Assembly: GCA_002503985.1 (NCBI GenBank)
Contig: DASW01000006.1
Location: 1-64,000, forward strand
DNA length: 64,000 bases
Source of the DNA: Thermoplasmata archaeon UBA61
GTDB taxonomy: Archaea; Thermoplasmatota; Thermoplasmata; Lutacidiplasmatales; UBA184
Direction of reading: 5' to 3'
Shown: positions 8,832 through 16,944 of the stretch, piece by piece
How positions within the stretch are numbered: position 1 is the first letter of the stretch
Layout: the number at the start of each line of letters is the position of its first letter
Position numbers and translations under genes: made by a program
Notes under the pieces: model-generated
Databases searched by the model: none
What the model was told of the DNA's origin: nothing
What the model saw: the letters and a program-made list of their open reading frames with translations, nothing else

Positions 8832-8950
8832 GCCCGACGCGCTTCCAAGCGGACGAGCTCGGCGCCGACGTGGGCGAGGTCATCGCTTCCCTCGGTCCGG
8901 CGCAGACGTGCGATGGCGCGAAACGCACGCCCGAGGAGCCCCGCGATCAC
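8807..8950 (-). CDS. Possible 47-aa basic small protein
   Basis: A short frame whose GTG start overlaps the aminotransferase stop (GTGA), giving a 47-residue Arg-rich, probably helical peptide (GLLGRAFRAIARLRRTEG). It fills the otherwise empty 116 bases between the convergent genes and runs 25 bases into the end of the GT4 gene. The coupled start is the only positive sign; the peptide may be chance coding in GC-rich DNA. No family recognised. Confidence 0.25.
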   Translation of the reverse strand: MIAGLLGRAFRAIARLRRTEGSDDLAHVGAELVRLEARRAQRRVTSR

Positions 8951-10077
8951 TTCGCCACTTCGTCCGCGTAGGTCTGGAGGATCTTGAGCCCGTCCCGTAT
9001 CGCCTTTTGAGAGGCCGCGAACGAGATCCGCAGGTGCGAGGCCCCGAGCGACCCGAACGCGTCGCCCGGCGTCGTGATCACGCCTCGGGCGAGCAGCGCG
9101 TGGGCGACCTCCGCGCTCGAGCGGTGCCAGTCGAAATGCGGGAAGGCGTAGAACGCCCCCTGCGGGGGCACCAGCGAGAGACCGGGCATCTTGCCGAGGA
9201 GACGGGTCACGAGCTCGCGGCGTGCCTTGAACTCCTTGAGCATCGCCTGGAAGCTCGAGGACCCGTTCCCGATCCCGGCCAGGACCGCGACCTGCACCGG
9301 GGTCGAAGGGCATGCGAGGATGTGGTAGTGGATCTTGTTCAGCGCGGCCGCGTACGACTTCGGGGCGACGAGGAACCCGAGCCTCCAGCCGGTCATCGCG
9401 AGCGTCTTCGAGAACGAGTTCGCGATCACGACGCGGTCGCTGCGGCCCCAGAACGACGTCGCCGTCGTACCGTAGACGATGTCCTCGTAGACCTCGTCCG
9501 AGACGATCGTGAGGTTGTGCCGGTCGGCGAAGGCAACGATCCGGTCCACGACGGAGCGGGGGAAGACGGCCCCGGTCGGGTTCGACGGGCTGTTGACGAC
9601 GATCGCCCGCGTTCGGGGGCTTACGAGCCGCTCGAGCTCGTCAAAGTCAGGAATGTACTTCTGAGCGGGATAGAGACTGTACGGGACCGGGACGGCGCCC
9701 GCGAGCTTCGCGTGCGGAGCGTAGAGCACGAACCCGGGGTTGGGCACGAGGACCTCGGTCCCCGGGTCGTAGAGCGCGAGGGCGGCGGTCATGAGGCCTT
9801 CCGAGCCTCCGGCGGTCACGATCACGTTCTCCCGGAGGGTTCCCGGGTCGAGCTCGCGGTACCGCTCGGCGATCTTGTCGCGCAGCTCGGGGATGCCGGC
9901 CGAGGGACCGTAGTGGTTCTTGCCGCTCCGTACGGCCGTGCAGAGCGCCTCGATGACCTCGGGCGCGGGGTCGAAGTCCGGCTCGCCGAGGCCGAGGTTG
10001 ATCGAGTTCGGCGGCGCGGCCTCGAACATCTTGCGGATGCCCGATATCTCGACCTCGCGAGTCCGCTGCGCGACCAT
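8947..10077 (-). CDS. Class I/II PLP-dependent aminotransferase (AspAT family)
   Basis: A 376-aa fold-type I aminotransferase. It shows the substrate loop LGLGEPDFDP, the VNSPSNPTGAVF motif, the PLP-contacting SDEVYEDIVY, and the Schiff-base lysine in ANSFSKTLAMTGWRLG (about residue 223). The SFAASQKAI region near the C-terminus carries the substrate-carboxylate arginine. Archaeal members act on aspartate, alanine or aromatic amino acids, and sequence alone does not decide. ATG 10077 is chosen; the same frame stays open to 11628 across purA, which is an antisense artefact. Confidence 0.88.
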   Translation of the reverse strand: MVAQRTREVEISGIRKMFEAAPPNSINLGLGEPDFDPAPEVIEALCTAVRSGKNHYGPSAGIPELRDKIAERYRELDPGTLRENVIVTAGGSEGLMTAALALYDPGTEVLVPNPGFVLYAPHAKLAGAVPVPYSLYPAQKYIPDFDELERLVSPRTRAIVVNSPSNPTGAVFPRSVVDRIVAFADRHNLTIVSDEVYEDIVYGTTATSFWGRSDRVVIANSFSKTLAMTGWRLGFLVAPKSYAAALNKIHYHILACPSTPVQVAVLAGIGNGSSSFQAMLKEFKARRELVTRLLGKMPGLSLVPPQGAFYAFPHFDWHRSSAEVAHALLARGVITTPGDAFGSLGASHLRISFAASQKAIRDGLKILQTYADEVAK

Positions 10078-10199
10078 TTGGCGGAGGAGCGTCGGCCTCG
10101 TTCTTAGGCTTATCCCGTGCGCCGATGGCTCATGCGTCGCCCTACGCTTTCGAGGAGGCAAGGCACAAGGTTCTTCCTCCCGCGCGCTTCGTGACCTTG

Positions 10200-10215
10200 G
10201 GAGGGGAGCAAAACG
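10200..10215 (+). promoter_or_regulatory. Strong Shine-Dalgarno followed by ACG, possible purA start
   Basis: GGAGGGG at 10200-10206 is followed by ACG at 10213, in frame with purA. Starting there would give M-T-V-R-V-V-V-G-A-Q-F-G, which matches the usual PurA N-terminus, whereas the first standard start codon (GTG 10231) lies more than 20 bases from this site and removes the first beta strand. Confidence 0.4.
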
Positions 10216-10230
10216 ACCGTCCGGGTCGTC

Positions 10231-11553
10231 GTGGGAGCGCAGTTCGGTGACGAGGGGAAAGGGAAGATCACCGACTTCCTCGCCGCAGGGGCCCGGTACA
10301 TCGTACGGACCGGGGGCGGCCCGAACGCCGGCCACTCGATCCATCTGGCCGAGGGCCAGGTAGTCCTCCACCAGCTCGCTTGCGGGGTGCTCCGCCACGG
10401 GGTCGTAGGCATGAGCGGTCCGGGGATGGTCATCGAGCCTACCAAGCTGGAAACGGAGATGCAGGAGCTCGAACAACGGGGGCTCCTCCGGGGACAGGTG
10501 GTCCTCTCGGACCGGGCGCACGTCCTTCTCCCCGTGCACCGGCTCGAGGACGCGTGGGAGGACGAACTCCGGGCGAAGAAGAACCCGAACGCCGGGCTCG
10601 GGACCACCCGACAGGGGATCGGACCCGCGTACGCCGACCGCTCCGGGCGGTTCGGCATCCGCCTCGGTGACCTCGCGCGTCCCGCGCGCTTGCGGGAAGC
10701 CCTCGAGCTCCTCTACGCGACCAAGGCGCACGTTCCGAACCTGCCCCCGATCGACCAGTTGGCGACCGAGCTCGCCGAGGTCGGTGGTCGGCTCGCCCCG
10801 CTCATCCGGCAGACCGAGCCGATCCTCTGGGACGCGATCGCCCGGCACGAAACGATCCTCCTCGAGGGGGCCCAGAGCGCGCTCCTCGACGTCGATTTCG
10901 GGACCTACCCGTTCGTCACGAGCTCCCACCCGACGAGCGCGGGAGCGCTCGTGGGGAGCGGCATCCCTCCTACCGAGGTCGACGAGGTGATCGGGATCAC
11001 GAAGGCATACACGACCCGGGTCGGTGCCGGGCCGTTCCCCACCGAGGACACCGGGGAGCGGGGCGAGTTCCTGCGACGGGTGGGCGGAGAGCGCGGCGCG
11101 ACCACCGGCCGACCTCGACGCTGCGGCTGGCTCGACCTCGTCCTCCTCCGCTACGCCGCGCGGCTGAACGGGTTCACCGGCTTCGCCGTCAGCAAGGTCG
11201 ACATTCTGGGCGGCCTCGAGGAGATCCCGGTCTGCACGCAGTACCTCATGCCGGACGGGTCGACCATCCGCGACGTGATCCCGTCGCAGGCCGACGACCT
11301 GGCCCAGGCTCAGCCGGTCTACGAGACCCTGCCCGGTTGGCCCGAGTTCCACCAGCGGTTGAAGGACCGTGTGCGACGCGAGGGAGCGTCGGCGCTCCCC
11401 TCGACGCTCCGGCGGTACCTTGACCGGATCGTGGAGGAGACCGGGGTCCCCGTGCAGTACGTCGGCTACGGAGCCGACCGGGAGGAGACGGTCACAATCC
11501 CCCCGCCCTCCGGGCACGTGCATAGGGCTTCCCTTACGCCGTGGACCGGCTAG
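10231..11553 (+). CDS. purA: Adenylosuccinate synthetase
   Basis: Catalyses GTP-dependent ligation of aspartate to IMP, the first committed step to AMP. The 440-aa product has the P-loop GAQFGDEGKGKITD right at the start, GGGPNAGHSI with the catalytic His, the GLGTTRQGIGPAYAD stretch, EGAQSALLDVDFGTYPFVTSS, and the C-terminal TKAYTTRVGAGPFPTE loop. Position 10231 is the first standard start (GTG), but homologous residues T-V-R-V-V-V lie just upstream, so the true start may be ACG 10213 behind a strong ribosome binding site. There is an in-frame TGA at 10192. lysO follows 9 bases downstream. Confidence 0.93.
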   Translation: MGAQFGDEGKGKITDFLAAGARYIVRTGGGPNAGHSIHLAEGQVVLHQLACGVLRHGVVGMSGPGMVIEPTKLETEMQELEQRGLLRGQVVLSDRAHVLLPVHRLEDAWEDELRAKKNPNAGLGTTRQGIGPAYADRSGRFGIRLGDLARPARLREALELLYATKAHVPNLPPIDQLATELAEVGGRLAPLIRQTEPILWDAIARHETILLEGAQSALLDVDFGTYPFVTSSHPTSAGALVGSGIPPTEVDEVIGITKAYTTRVGAGPFPTEDTGERGEFLRRVGGERGATTGRPRRCGWLDLVLLRYAARLNGFTGFAVSKVDILGGLEEIPVCTQYLMPDGSTIRDVIPSQADDLAQAQPVYETLPGWPEFHQRLKDRVRREGASALPSTLRRYLDRIVEETGVPVQYVGYGADREETVTIPPPSGHVHRASLTPWTG

Positions 11554-11562
11554 GCCGGGATC

Positions 11563-12432
11563 GTGGCGTTCGACCCGTTCCTCTACGTCGCCTTCGTCCT
11601 GGGCCTCGTCGCCGGTCGGTTGACCCATTGGCGTAGCCCCTGGGTCTCCCGCGCCCTGGTCCTGACGGTCATCGTCCTCGTCGGCCTGCTCGGAGCCTCC
11701 CTGAACGACGTGGCCCTCGGGTCGCTGGCCATCATGGTGCCGGTCGCGCTCGGGTTCGCGCTCCTTATCCTCGGTCTAACCACGGTCGCTTCCCTGCTCC
11801 TCGCCCGGCTCCGGCCCGCGAGCCCAGCGCCGACGCCGGGCGCCCAGATGCGGGAGCGGTTCCCGCTGAGTCTCATCCTGGTCGGCGCGGTCCTCGGTGG
11901 GTTCGGCATCGGGCATGTGGTGAACGTGCCGACCGCCAACACGATCGAGTGGGCCCTCTACGTGCTGCTCGCGCTCGTCGCGTTCGACTTGCCCCTAAAG
12001 TGGACCGGCCTACGCGCCGTCTGGGTCCCCCTGACCGCCGCCACCTCCGGCGCCCTCGTCGCGGGCGCTCTCTTTGCGGTCCTCTCGGGCACCGCGCTCC
12101 CCGTCTCGATGGGGACCTCGCTCGCGTTCGGATGGTACACCCTGGCAGGTCCCCTCGTTCTCGCCCGCGCGGGCGCCGTTCTCGGGCTCCTCGCCTTCCT
12201 CACGAACTTCCTCCGCGAGAACCTCACGATGGTGCTCTCGCCGGTGGTCGGTCGCCGACTTCGCGGGGAGGGGCTCACCGCGCTCGGGGGCGCGACCGCG
12301 ATGGACACGACCCTCTACTTCGTCACCCGCTACGGGGACCGGGACGCGGGCAGCCTAGCGCTCGCGAGTGGCCTCATCCTCACCGTGGCCGCGAGCCTGA
12401 TCGTCCCCCTGGTGCTGGCGTTCCCGCTGTAG
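11563..12432 (+). CDS. lysO: LysO-family (DUF340) lysine exporter-like membrane protein
   Basis: A 289-aa integral membrane protein with about eight hydrophobic helices. The family hallmark is the GWYTLAGPL segment followed by LGLLAFLTNFLRENLTMV, and GGATAMDTTLYFVTRY near the C-terminus. LysO (YbjE) exports lysine and toxic analogues in bacteria; the archaeal substrate is inferred. It starts with GTG 9 bases after purA and probably shares its transcript. Confidence 0.85.
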   Translation: MAFDPFLYVAFVLGLVAGRLTHWRSPWVSRALVLTVIVLVGLLGASLNDVALGSLAIMVPVALGFALLILGLTTVASLLLARLRPASPAPTPGAQMRERFPLSLILVGAVLGGFGIGHVVNVPTANTIEWALYVLLALVAFDLPLKWTGLRAVWVPLTAATSGALVAGALFAVLSGTALPVSMGTSLAFGWYTLAGPLVLARAGAVLGLLAFLTNFLRENLTMVLSPVVGRRLRGEGLTALGGATAMDTTLYFVTRYGDRDAGSLALASGLILTVAASLIVPLVLAFPL

Positions 12433-12436
12433 AATC

Positions 12437-12444
12437 CCTTAAGG
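12437..12444 (+). promoter_or_regulatory. TATA-like box of tRNA-Val
   Basis: CCTTAAGG is centred about 29 bases before the first base of the tRNA-Val gene, the usual spacing for archaeal TATA boxes. Confidence 0.5.
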
Positions 12445-12469
12445 CAGGCCGTCCTTCGGCTCCGGCGTT

Positions 12470-12542
12470 GGGCTCGTGGTCCAGCGGTTACGACGTCGCT
12501 CTCACACAGCGAAGACCGCCGGTTCGAATCCGGCCGAGCCCA
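12470..12542 (+). tRNA. tRNA-Val (anticodon CAC)
   Basis: A complete cloverleaf: acceptor stem GGGCTCG/CGAGCCC, anticodon stem TCGCT/AGCGA with loop CTCACAC (anticodon CAC, reads GUG), T-arm GCCGG-TTCGAAT-CCGGC, discriminator A. No intron and no encoded CCA. Confidence 0.97.
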
Positions 12543-12582
12543 CTCCCGCCTTGGATCTCGGCGCGGCGGGGCGAACGGCCGC

Positions 12583-13707
12583 CTAACTCACCGCCCCACC
12601 GATGACGAGGCCGATCAGATACGTCCCGGCGGCCGCACCCATGCCCACGGCGAGCATCTCGAGGCCGCTGCGTACGAACGGGTGCAGCGAGGAGAGCGCG
12701 CGGAAGAGGCCCGCGAGGAAGAGCGCGACCGCCGTCACCACGACCGACACGATCACGGCGGCCTCGATCCCTAGGAACAGGTAGGGGACGAGCGGGACGG
12801 CGCCGGCGAGCGCGAACGAGACCCCCGTCAGCAGACCCTGGCGTCCGGGCCGTTCTTCCTCCTCGGCCCCGGTTCCGTACCGTTCGGCGACCAACGCATC
12901 GAGGAACCTCTGTGGGTCCGCTTGGAGGCGCGCCGCGACCTTCGTCGCCTCCTCCGTGGAGAGCCCTTTCGCCTCGTACGCGCGGATGAGCTGGTCTCGT
13001 TTCGTCTCGGGCGCTACGGCGGCCGCTTCGGCCTCCATTCGTGTCTGGGCCGCCCGGGCATCGTGCTCGGCCTTGACCGAGACGTACTCGGAGGCGGCCA
13101 TCGAAAGCGCCCCGGCCACGACGGACGCCGTCCCCGCGATGAGGACCGCGGAGGTCAATCTCGTGGCGCCCGCGACCCCCGCGGAGAGCGCCACGATGCT
13201 GGCGAACCCGTCGATCGCCCCGAGCAAGAGGCTCCGTAGCGAACCGCTCGTCTTCGACCCCGCTTCCTTGGCGGCGCTCGAGGTCTCGATCTCGTGCGCG
13301 ACCTCGTCGGGAAGTATCGTCCGGAAGACGACCGCTGCGTCCGCATCCTGCCAGCGGCTCGCCTGGGAGCGGTACTTCTCGACCCCGTCGACCTCCCCTC
13401 GGTGAACGATCGGGAGGACCGGCCCTACTCCGAGGAGCCGGGCCATGCTGACCAGGATGCGGTGCTCGAGCATCCGCTTCTCCCGGGGGAGCGGCCGACC
13501 GAGCTTCTTCAGAAGCCCGGCCCACAGCGCTGCGTGCCGCTCCTCGAACCCCGCGAGGTCCCGCAGCAGGGCCGCCCGAGCCGGGATCCGGTCGGCGGCG
13601 GCGAGGGACTGGTACATCCATAGGCTCGACCGCTCGTCCAGGTAGTTCGCGTCGATCTCCCGAATGTCGGACTCGGTCCAACGGAACGAAAGGTTCGCGG
13701 TTCCCAT
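12583..13707 (-). CDS. VIT1/CCC1-family transporter with N-terminal ferritin-like domain
   Basis: A 374-aa fusion. Residues ~1-145 form a ferritin/rubrerythrin-like helical domain with FEERHAALW and ILPDEVAHEIE carrying the ExxH iron ligands. Residues ~160-374 are a five-helix VIT1/CCC1 transporter (LLLGAIDGFASIVALSAGVAGA, then AGALSMAASEYVSVKAEHDAR). The architecture resembles bacterial MbfA, a ferritin-domain iron exporter. The likely role is detoxification or export of Fe(II)/Mn(II), useful in acidic iron-rich settings. ATG 13707 is preferred over 13755 because the ferritin helix begins soon after it and upstream residues are not family-like. Confidence 0.85.
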   Translation of the reverse strand: MGTANLSFRWTESDIREIDANYLDERSSLWMYQSLAAADRIPARAALLRDLAGFEERHAALWAGLLKKLGRPLPREKRMLEHRILVSMARLLGVGPVLPIVHRGEVDGVEKYRSQASRWQDADAAVVFRTILPDEVAHEIETSSAAKEAGSKTSGSLRSLLLGAIDGFASIVALSAGVAGATRLTSAVLIAGTASVVAGALSMAASEYVSVKAEHDARAAQTRMEAEAAAVAPETKRDQLIRAYEAKGLSTEEATKVAARLQADPQRFLDALVAERYGTGAEEEERPGRQGLLTGVSFALAGAVPLVPYLFLGIEAAVIVSVVVTAVALFLAGLFRALSSLHPFVRSGLEMLAVGMGAAAGTYLIGLVIGGAVS

Positions 13708-13855
13708 GGATGACCCGTACCGAACGCTCGAAGAGAGGAGGCCTAGATAGTCCAATCGGTGTTCGAGGTCGATGGCCCGCCGGACCGGCCCATCCGCGGG
13801 ACCGGAAGTGGCTGGTGACCGACGGGTGCGGGCGAGGGGGCGGACCCCGAGCCCC

Positions 13856-14110
13856 TCACCTTCCCCGTTTCACGTAGAGCCGCCAGACCCCTGGCTCGGT
13901 GATCATGCCGAGGTACTGGTGCCCAGCCTTGTCGGCCCAGACCGGGATGTCGAGCGAAGTGGCGATGTCCGATGAGATGACCTCGATGACGCCGGCCTTC
14001 GGGGTGCTTTCCATCGCCTTCTGGGCCTTGAGGAGCGGGCCCGGACACGGGATGCCGCGGGCATCGACGACTTGGTCCACCGTGAGCTTCCTGAGTTCGT
14101 CTGCGCTCAT
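13856..14110 (-). CDS. tusA: TusA-family sulfur carrier protein
   Basis: An 84-aa single-domain TusA protein. The sulfur-carrying cysteine is C22 in the family motif C-P-G-P (RGIPCPGPLLKAQKAM). TusA passes persulfide sulfur between rhodaneses, DsrE-type proteins and acceptors such as DsrC in sulfur-oxidising organisms, or to tRNA thiolation. It lies 126 bases downstream of hemB on the same strand, at the end of the siroheme operon and within 12 kb of dsrC, dsrE and dsrAB, so a sulfur-trafficking role is likely but not proven. Confidence 0.88.
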   Translation of the reverse strand: MSADELRKLTVDQVVDARGIPCPGPLLKAQKAMESTPKAGVIEVISSDIATSLDIPVWADKAGHQYLGMITEPGVWRLYVKRGR

Positions 14111-14236
14111 CGTTCCCCTACCTCCAGGTTCCCCCGGCGTGTGCGACCGGATCGCGGGCGAGCGGGACCTTCTCGGAGTCCCTCGGCTTGTCGGAACCGA
14201 CCACTACGGCCGACCGTTGCCAAGAATCCCCTCGTG

Positions 14237-15256
14237 TCATCGCTCTTCGCGCGACCAGCGCGCGAAATCCCGGGCGAAGTACGTGATGATAAGGTCCGCG
14301 CCCGCGCGCCGTATGGCGCCGAGCGTCTCCTCGACAGCCGCCCGCTCTTCCACGACCCCTCGAGCGACCGCGGCCTTGAGCATCGCATACTCGCCGCTCA
14401 CCTGGTACGCGGCGAGCGGAAGCAGGAAGCGTTTCCGGGCCCGGGCGAGGAGGTCCAGGCTCGTCAACGCCGGTTTCACCATCAGAATGTCCGCCCCCTC
14501 GGCGGCATCGCACTCCATCTCGCGCATCGCTTCGCGAGCGTTGCGGAAGTCCATCTGGTAACTGCGCCGGTCGCCGAACGCCGGTGTCGACCGCTCGGCG
14601 TCTCGGAACGGGCCGTAGAACGCGGATGCATGCTTCGACGAATAGGACAGGATGGCGGTCTCTTCGTGCCCGGCCGCATCGAGCGCGGCCCGTATCCGGG
14701 CGACCTGCCCGTCCATCATCGCGCTCGGGGCGACCACATCGGCGCCCGCGTGCGCGTGGGCGACCGCTACGCGCCCGAGCCGCTCGCACGAAGCGTCGTT
14801 CAGGACCGCCCCCTTCCGAACGACCCCACAGTGGCCGTGGGAGGTGTACGCGCACAGGCAGACATCGGTCACGACCACGAGCCCCGGCGCGGCGCGTTTG
14901 ATCGCCCGAACGGCCTCGGGAACGAGTCCGTCGGAGGCCCAGGCATCGCTCCCCTCTGCGTCCTTGGCTCGAGCGACCCCGAATACGAGCACCGAGCGGA
15001 TCCCCTCCTTGTCGAGCTGGCGCGCGAGGGGAGCGATGTCGCGGACCGTGTGCCGGTCGACCCCCGGCATCGAAGGGATCGGCTCGGGGCCTCCTCGACC
15101 CGGTCGAACGAAGATCGGGTAGACGAGCCGGCGGAGCTCTACCTCGGTCTCCGCGACCCAGTTCCGTAGGTTCGCCGTCCGACGGAGCCGGCGGAGGCGG
15201 ACCGGAAGAACGGGTGTCGGGGCGGGGCGGGACGCGGAGCGCCTACGCCCGGGCAT
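14237..15256 (-). CDS. hemB: Porphobilinogen synthase (delta-aminolevulinate dehydratase)
   Basis: Condenses two 5-aminolevulinate molecules to porphobilinogen. The 339-aa product has the zinc-binding cluster DVCLCAYTSHGHCG (C133, C135, C143) and two active-site lysines, K208 (SYSSKHASAFYGPF) and K261 (LMVKPALTSLD). Length is normal apart from a basic N-terminal extension of about 20 residues. Its ATG overlaps the end of hemD by 14 bases. It is the last enzyme gene of the hemC-hemD-hemB run, which here sits with siroheme genes, so the pathway probably serves the sulfite reductase cofactor. Confidence 0.95.
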   Translation of the reverse strand: MPGRRRSASRPAPTPVLPVRLRRLRRTANLRNWVAETEVELRRLVYPIFVRPGRGGPEPIPSMPGVDRHTVRDIAPLARQLDKEGIRSVLVFGVARAKDAEGSDAWASDGLVPEAVRAIKRAAPGLVVVTDVCLCAYTSHGHCGVVRKGAVLNDASCERLGRVAVAHAHAGADVVAPSAMMDGQVARIRAALDAAGHEETAILSYSSKHASAFYGPFRDAERSTPAFGDRRSYQMDFRNAREAMREMECDAAEGADILMVKPALTSLDLLARARKRFLLPLAAYQVSGEYAMLKAAVARGVVEERAAVEETLGAIRRAGADLIITYFARDFARWSREER

Positions 15257-16007
15257 GGCGAAGCTCCCGGAGCAGCCGAAGGGTAAATCGTTGTGTGGTC
15301 GAGGGCGGCACGACCGAGGTGTGGCGGAACCCGTGACCCCGAGCGGACCGCCGAGAACGCTCGCCGAGCACCACCAGCGGGGTGGTCCGGGCGAGCCGAG
15401 AGAACGTCGCGCGGTCCAACCGACGCCGTAGGTCCGATAGGCCTGAGGGGCTCGTCACGACGAGGAGGTCCCCTTTGGAAAGTTCCGCTCGGGCCCGGGC
15501 CGTGAACGGGGGCGGCGCCTCGACCCGATAGACCACCAGGTCAACGACCCGGTGCCCCTGGCTTCGTAGAGCCCGGGCCAGCCTGGGCCCGGCAAGGTCG
15601 GACCGAAAGTAGACAACCGTCCGAGGAGTGCCTCGACCCAGCGCCTTCGTCGCCGCCTCGGCGCCGACGGTGCTAGGACGACGGACCCGACGGATACCCA
15701 ACTGTCGGAGGGCCTGGGCGGTTCCCGGCCCGACCGCCCAGAACTCGAGCGATGCGGGGACCTGGTCGGAACCCTGCTTCCAGGGTCGGACCCCGGCTTC
15801 CACGGCGGCACGACTCGTTACTACCACGGTGTCGGGTTCCGGAAACCGTTTGAGGCGGTCCATCCAGGTCGTCGGGTGGATGGGGCGGGGCTCGATCGAC
15901 GAGAGCCGAACCAGTCGTGCTCCCGCCCGGCGAAGGCCGGTATCGATCCCTTGCAGGGTGCCCGGCGCGCAGAGCAGCACGACCGTGGGGGGAGAGTGGG
16001 AGCTCAT
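15243..16007 (-). CDS. hemD: Uroporphyrinogen-III synthase
   Basis: A 254-aa HemD protein. The family diverges strongly, but the two-lobe fold is recognisable: VVVTSRAAVEAGVRPW (lobe 2 start), FWAVGPGTAQALRQLGI, VVYFRSDLAGPRLARALRSQ, and LLVVTSPSGLSDL near the C-terminus. It cyclises hydroxymethylbilane to uroporphyrinogen III. ATG 16007 is preferred over 16055, which would overlap hemC. Position between hemC and hemB confirms the assignment. Confidence 0.88.
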   Translation of the reverse strand: MSSHSPPTVVLLCAPGTLQGIDTGLRRAGARLVRLSSIEPRPIHPTTWMDRLKRFPEPDTVVVTSRAAVEAGVRPWKQGSDQVPASLEFWAVGPGTAQALRQLGIRRVRRPSTVGAEAATKALGRGTPRTVVYFRSDLAGPRLARALRSQGHRVVDLVVYRVEAPPPFTARARAELSKGDLLVVTSPSGLSDLRRRLDRATFSRLARTTPLVVLGERSRRSARGHGFRHTSVVPPSTTQRFTLRLLRELRHARA

Positions 16008-16014
16008 GGGGTTC

Positions 16015-16923
16015 CTACGAACGCGAAAGTGGCATGAGCTCGAGCGCCCCCTCATCGAGCATTGCCGTACCGAGCCTCGACCCGATGGCTTCGGCGTCAG
16101 ACGCCGGCCCGCGTCGATGCCGGCGAAGTCGTCTTCGACCGTCCGGCGTCAGCACTTCCCCCACCAGTGAGACCGTTCGGTCTTGGTGGGTCGCAAGGGC
16201 GCCTAGAGGCACCCGACAATCCCCTCCCAACGCGGCGGCGAACGTCCGTTCGGCGGTAACGCAACGGTGGGTGGCCGTATGGTCGATCCGGCGGACGAGC
16301 GGAACGAGCGTCGAGTCACTGGCCCGGGCCACGACCGCGAGCGCTCCCTGAGCGGGCGCCGGCAGGAACGAAGTGGGCGGGAGTATCCGGCCGATCTCGC
16401 CCGTCCGTCCCAGACGCGAGAGCCCGGCCACGGCAAGGATGGCGGCATCGATGGTACCGGACCGGACCAGGCCGATCCGGGTTTCGACGTTCCCTCGGAC
16501 CTCGACCACGCGGACGTCCGCTCTCCAGCGAAGAAGCTGAGCCCGGCGGCGTAGGCTGCTCGAGCCGACTCGGGCGCCTCGGGGGAGCGGGGAGGCGCGA
16601 TGCTCGGGAGCGATGACGAGACAATCACGGGGGTCCACGCGACGAGGGCACGCCAGGAGGCTGAGCCGAGGGTCGAGCTCGACCGGAAGGTCCTTCGCGC
16701 TGTGGACCGCGAGGTCGACCTCCCCGCGGAGCAGCGCGCGGTCGATCGTGTCCGTGAAGTCCGGGGAGCTCCCGACCGAACGGTCCCGGTCGCCGCTCGT
16801 GTCGACCGCCACAGGTTCGAACCGCACCCCCGGCGCGGCCCGGGCGAGTCGGGCGAGGACCCACGCGGTCTGGACGCGCGCGAGCGGACTCCGCCGGGTT
16901 CCTACCCGAAACCGCTCCGTCAT
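16015..16923 (-). CDS. hemC: Hydroxymethylbilane synthase (porphobilinogen deaminase)
   Basis: A 302-aa enzyme assembling the linear tetrapyrrole from four porphobilinogens. It shows the N-terminal VGTRRSPLARVQT, the VHSAKDLPVEL loop, the catalytic-Asp/arginine-rich SSSLRRRAQLL region, PAPAQGALAV, and the dipyrromethane-cofactor cysteine in GGDCRVPLGA. It is separated by 21 bases from the upstream dsrN/cbiA-type gene and by 7 bases from hemD, so it belongs to one operon. Confidence 0.95.
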   Translation of the reverse strand: MTERFRVGTRRSPLARVQTAWVLARLARAAPGVRFEPVAVDTSGDRDRSVGSSPDFTDTIDRALLRGEVDLAVHSAKDLPVELDPRLSLLACPRRVDPRDCLVIAPEHRASPLPRGARVGSSSLRRRAQLLRWRADVRVVEVRGNVETRIGLVRSGTIDAAILAVAGLSRLGRTGEIGRILPPTSFLPAPAQGALAVVARASDSTLVPLVRRIDHTATHRCVTAERTFAAALGGDCRVPLGALATHQDRTVSLVGEVLTPDGRRRLRRHRRGPASDAEAIGSRLGTAMLDEGALELMPLSRS

Positions 16924-16944
16924 GGACCGGGGGAACGAGGCACC

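Noticed and set aside
10078..11628. Upstream 517-codon extension of the aminotransferase frame on the minus strand
   Set aside because: It lies antisense to purA, is rich in Arg, Pro and Gly, and shows no domain; the aminotransferase has a proper ATG at 10077.
12470..12542. tRNA-Val as an integration site
   Set aside because: No duplicated 3' tRNA fragment or integrase was seen in the flanking sequence.
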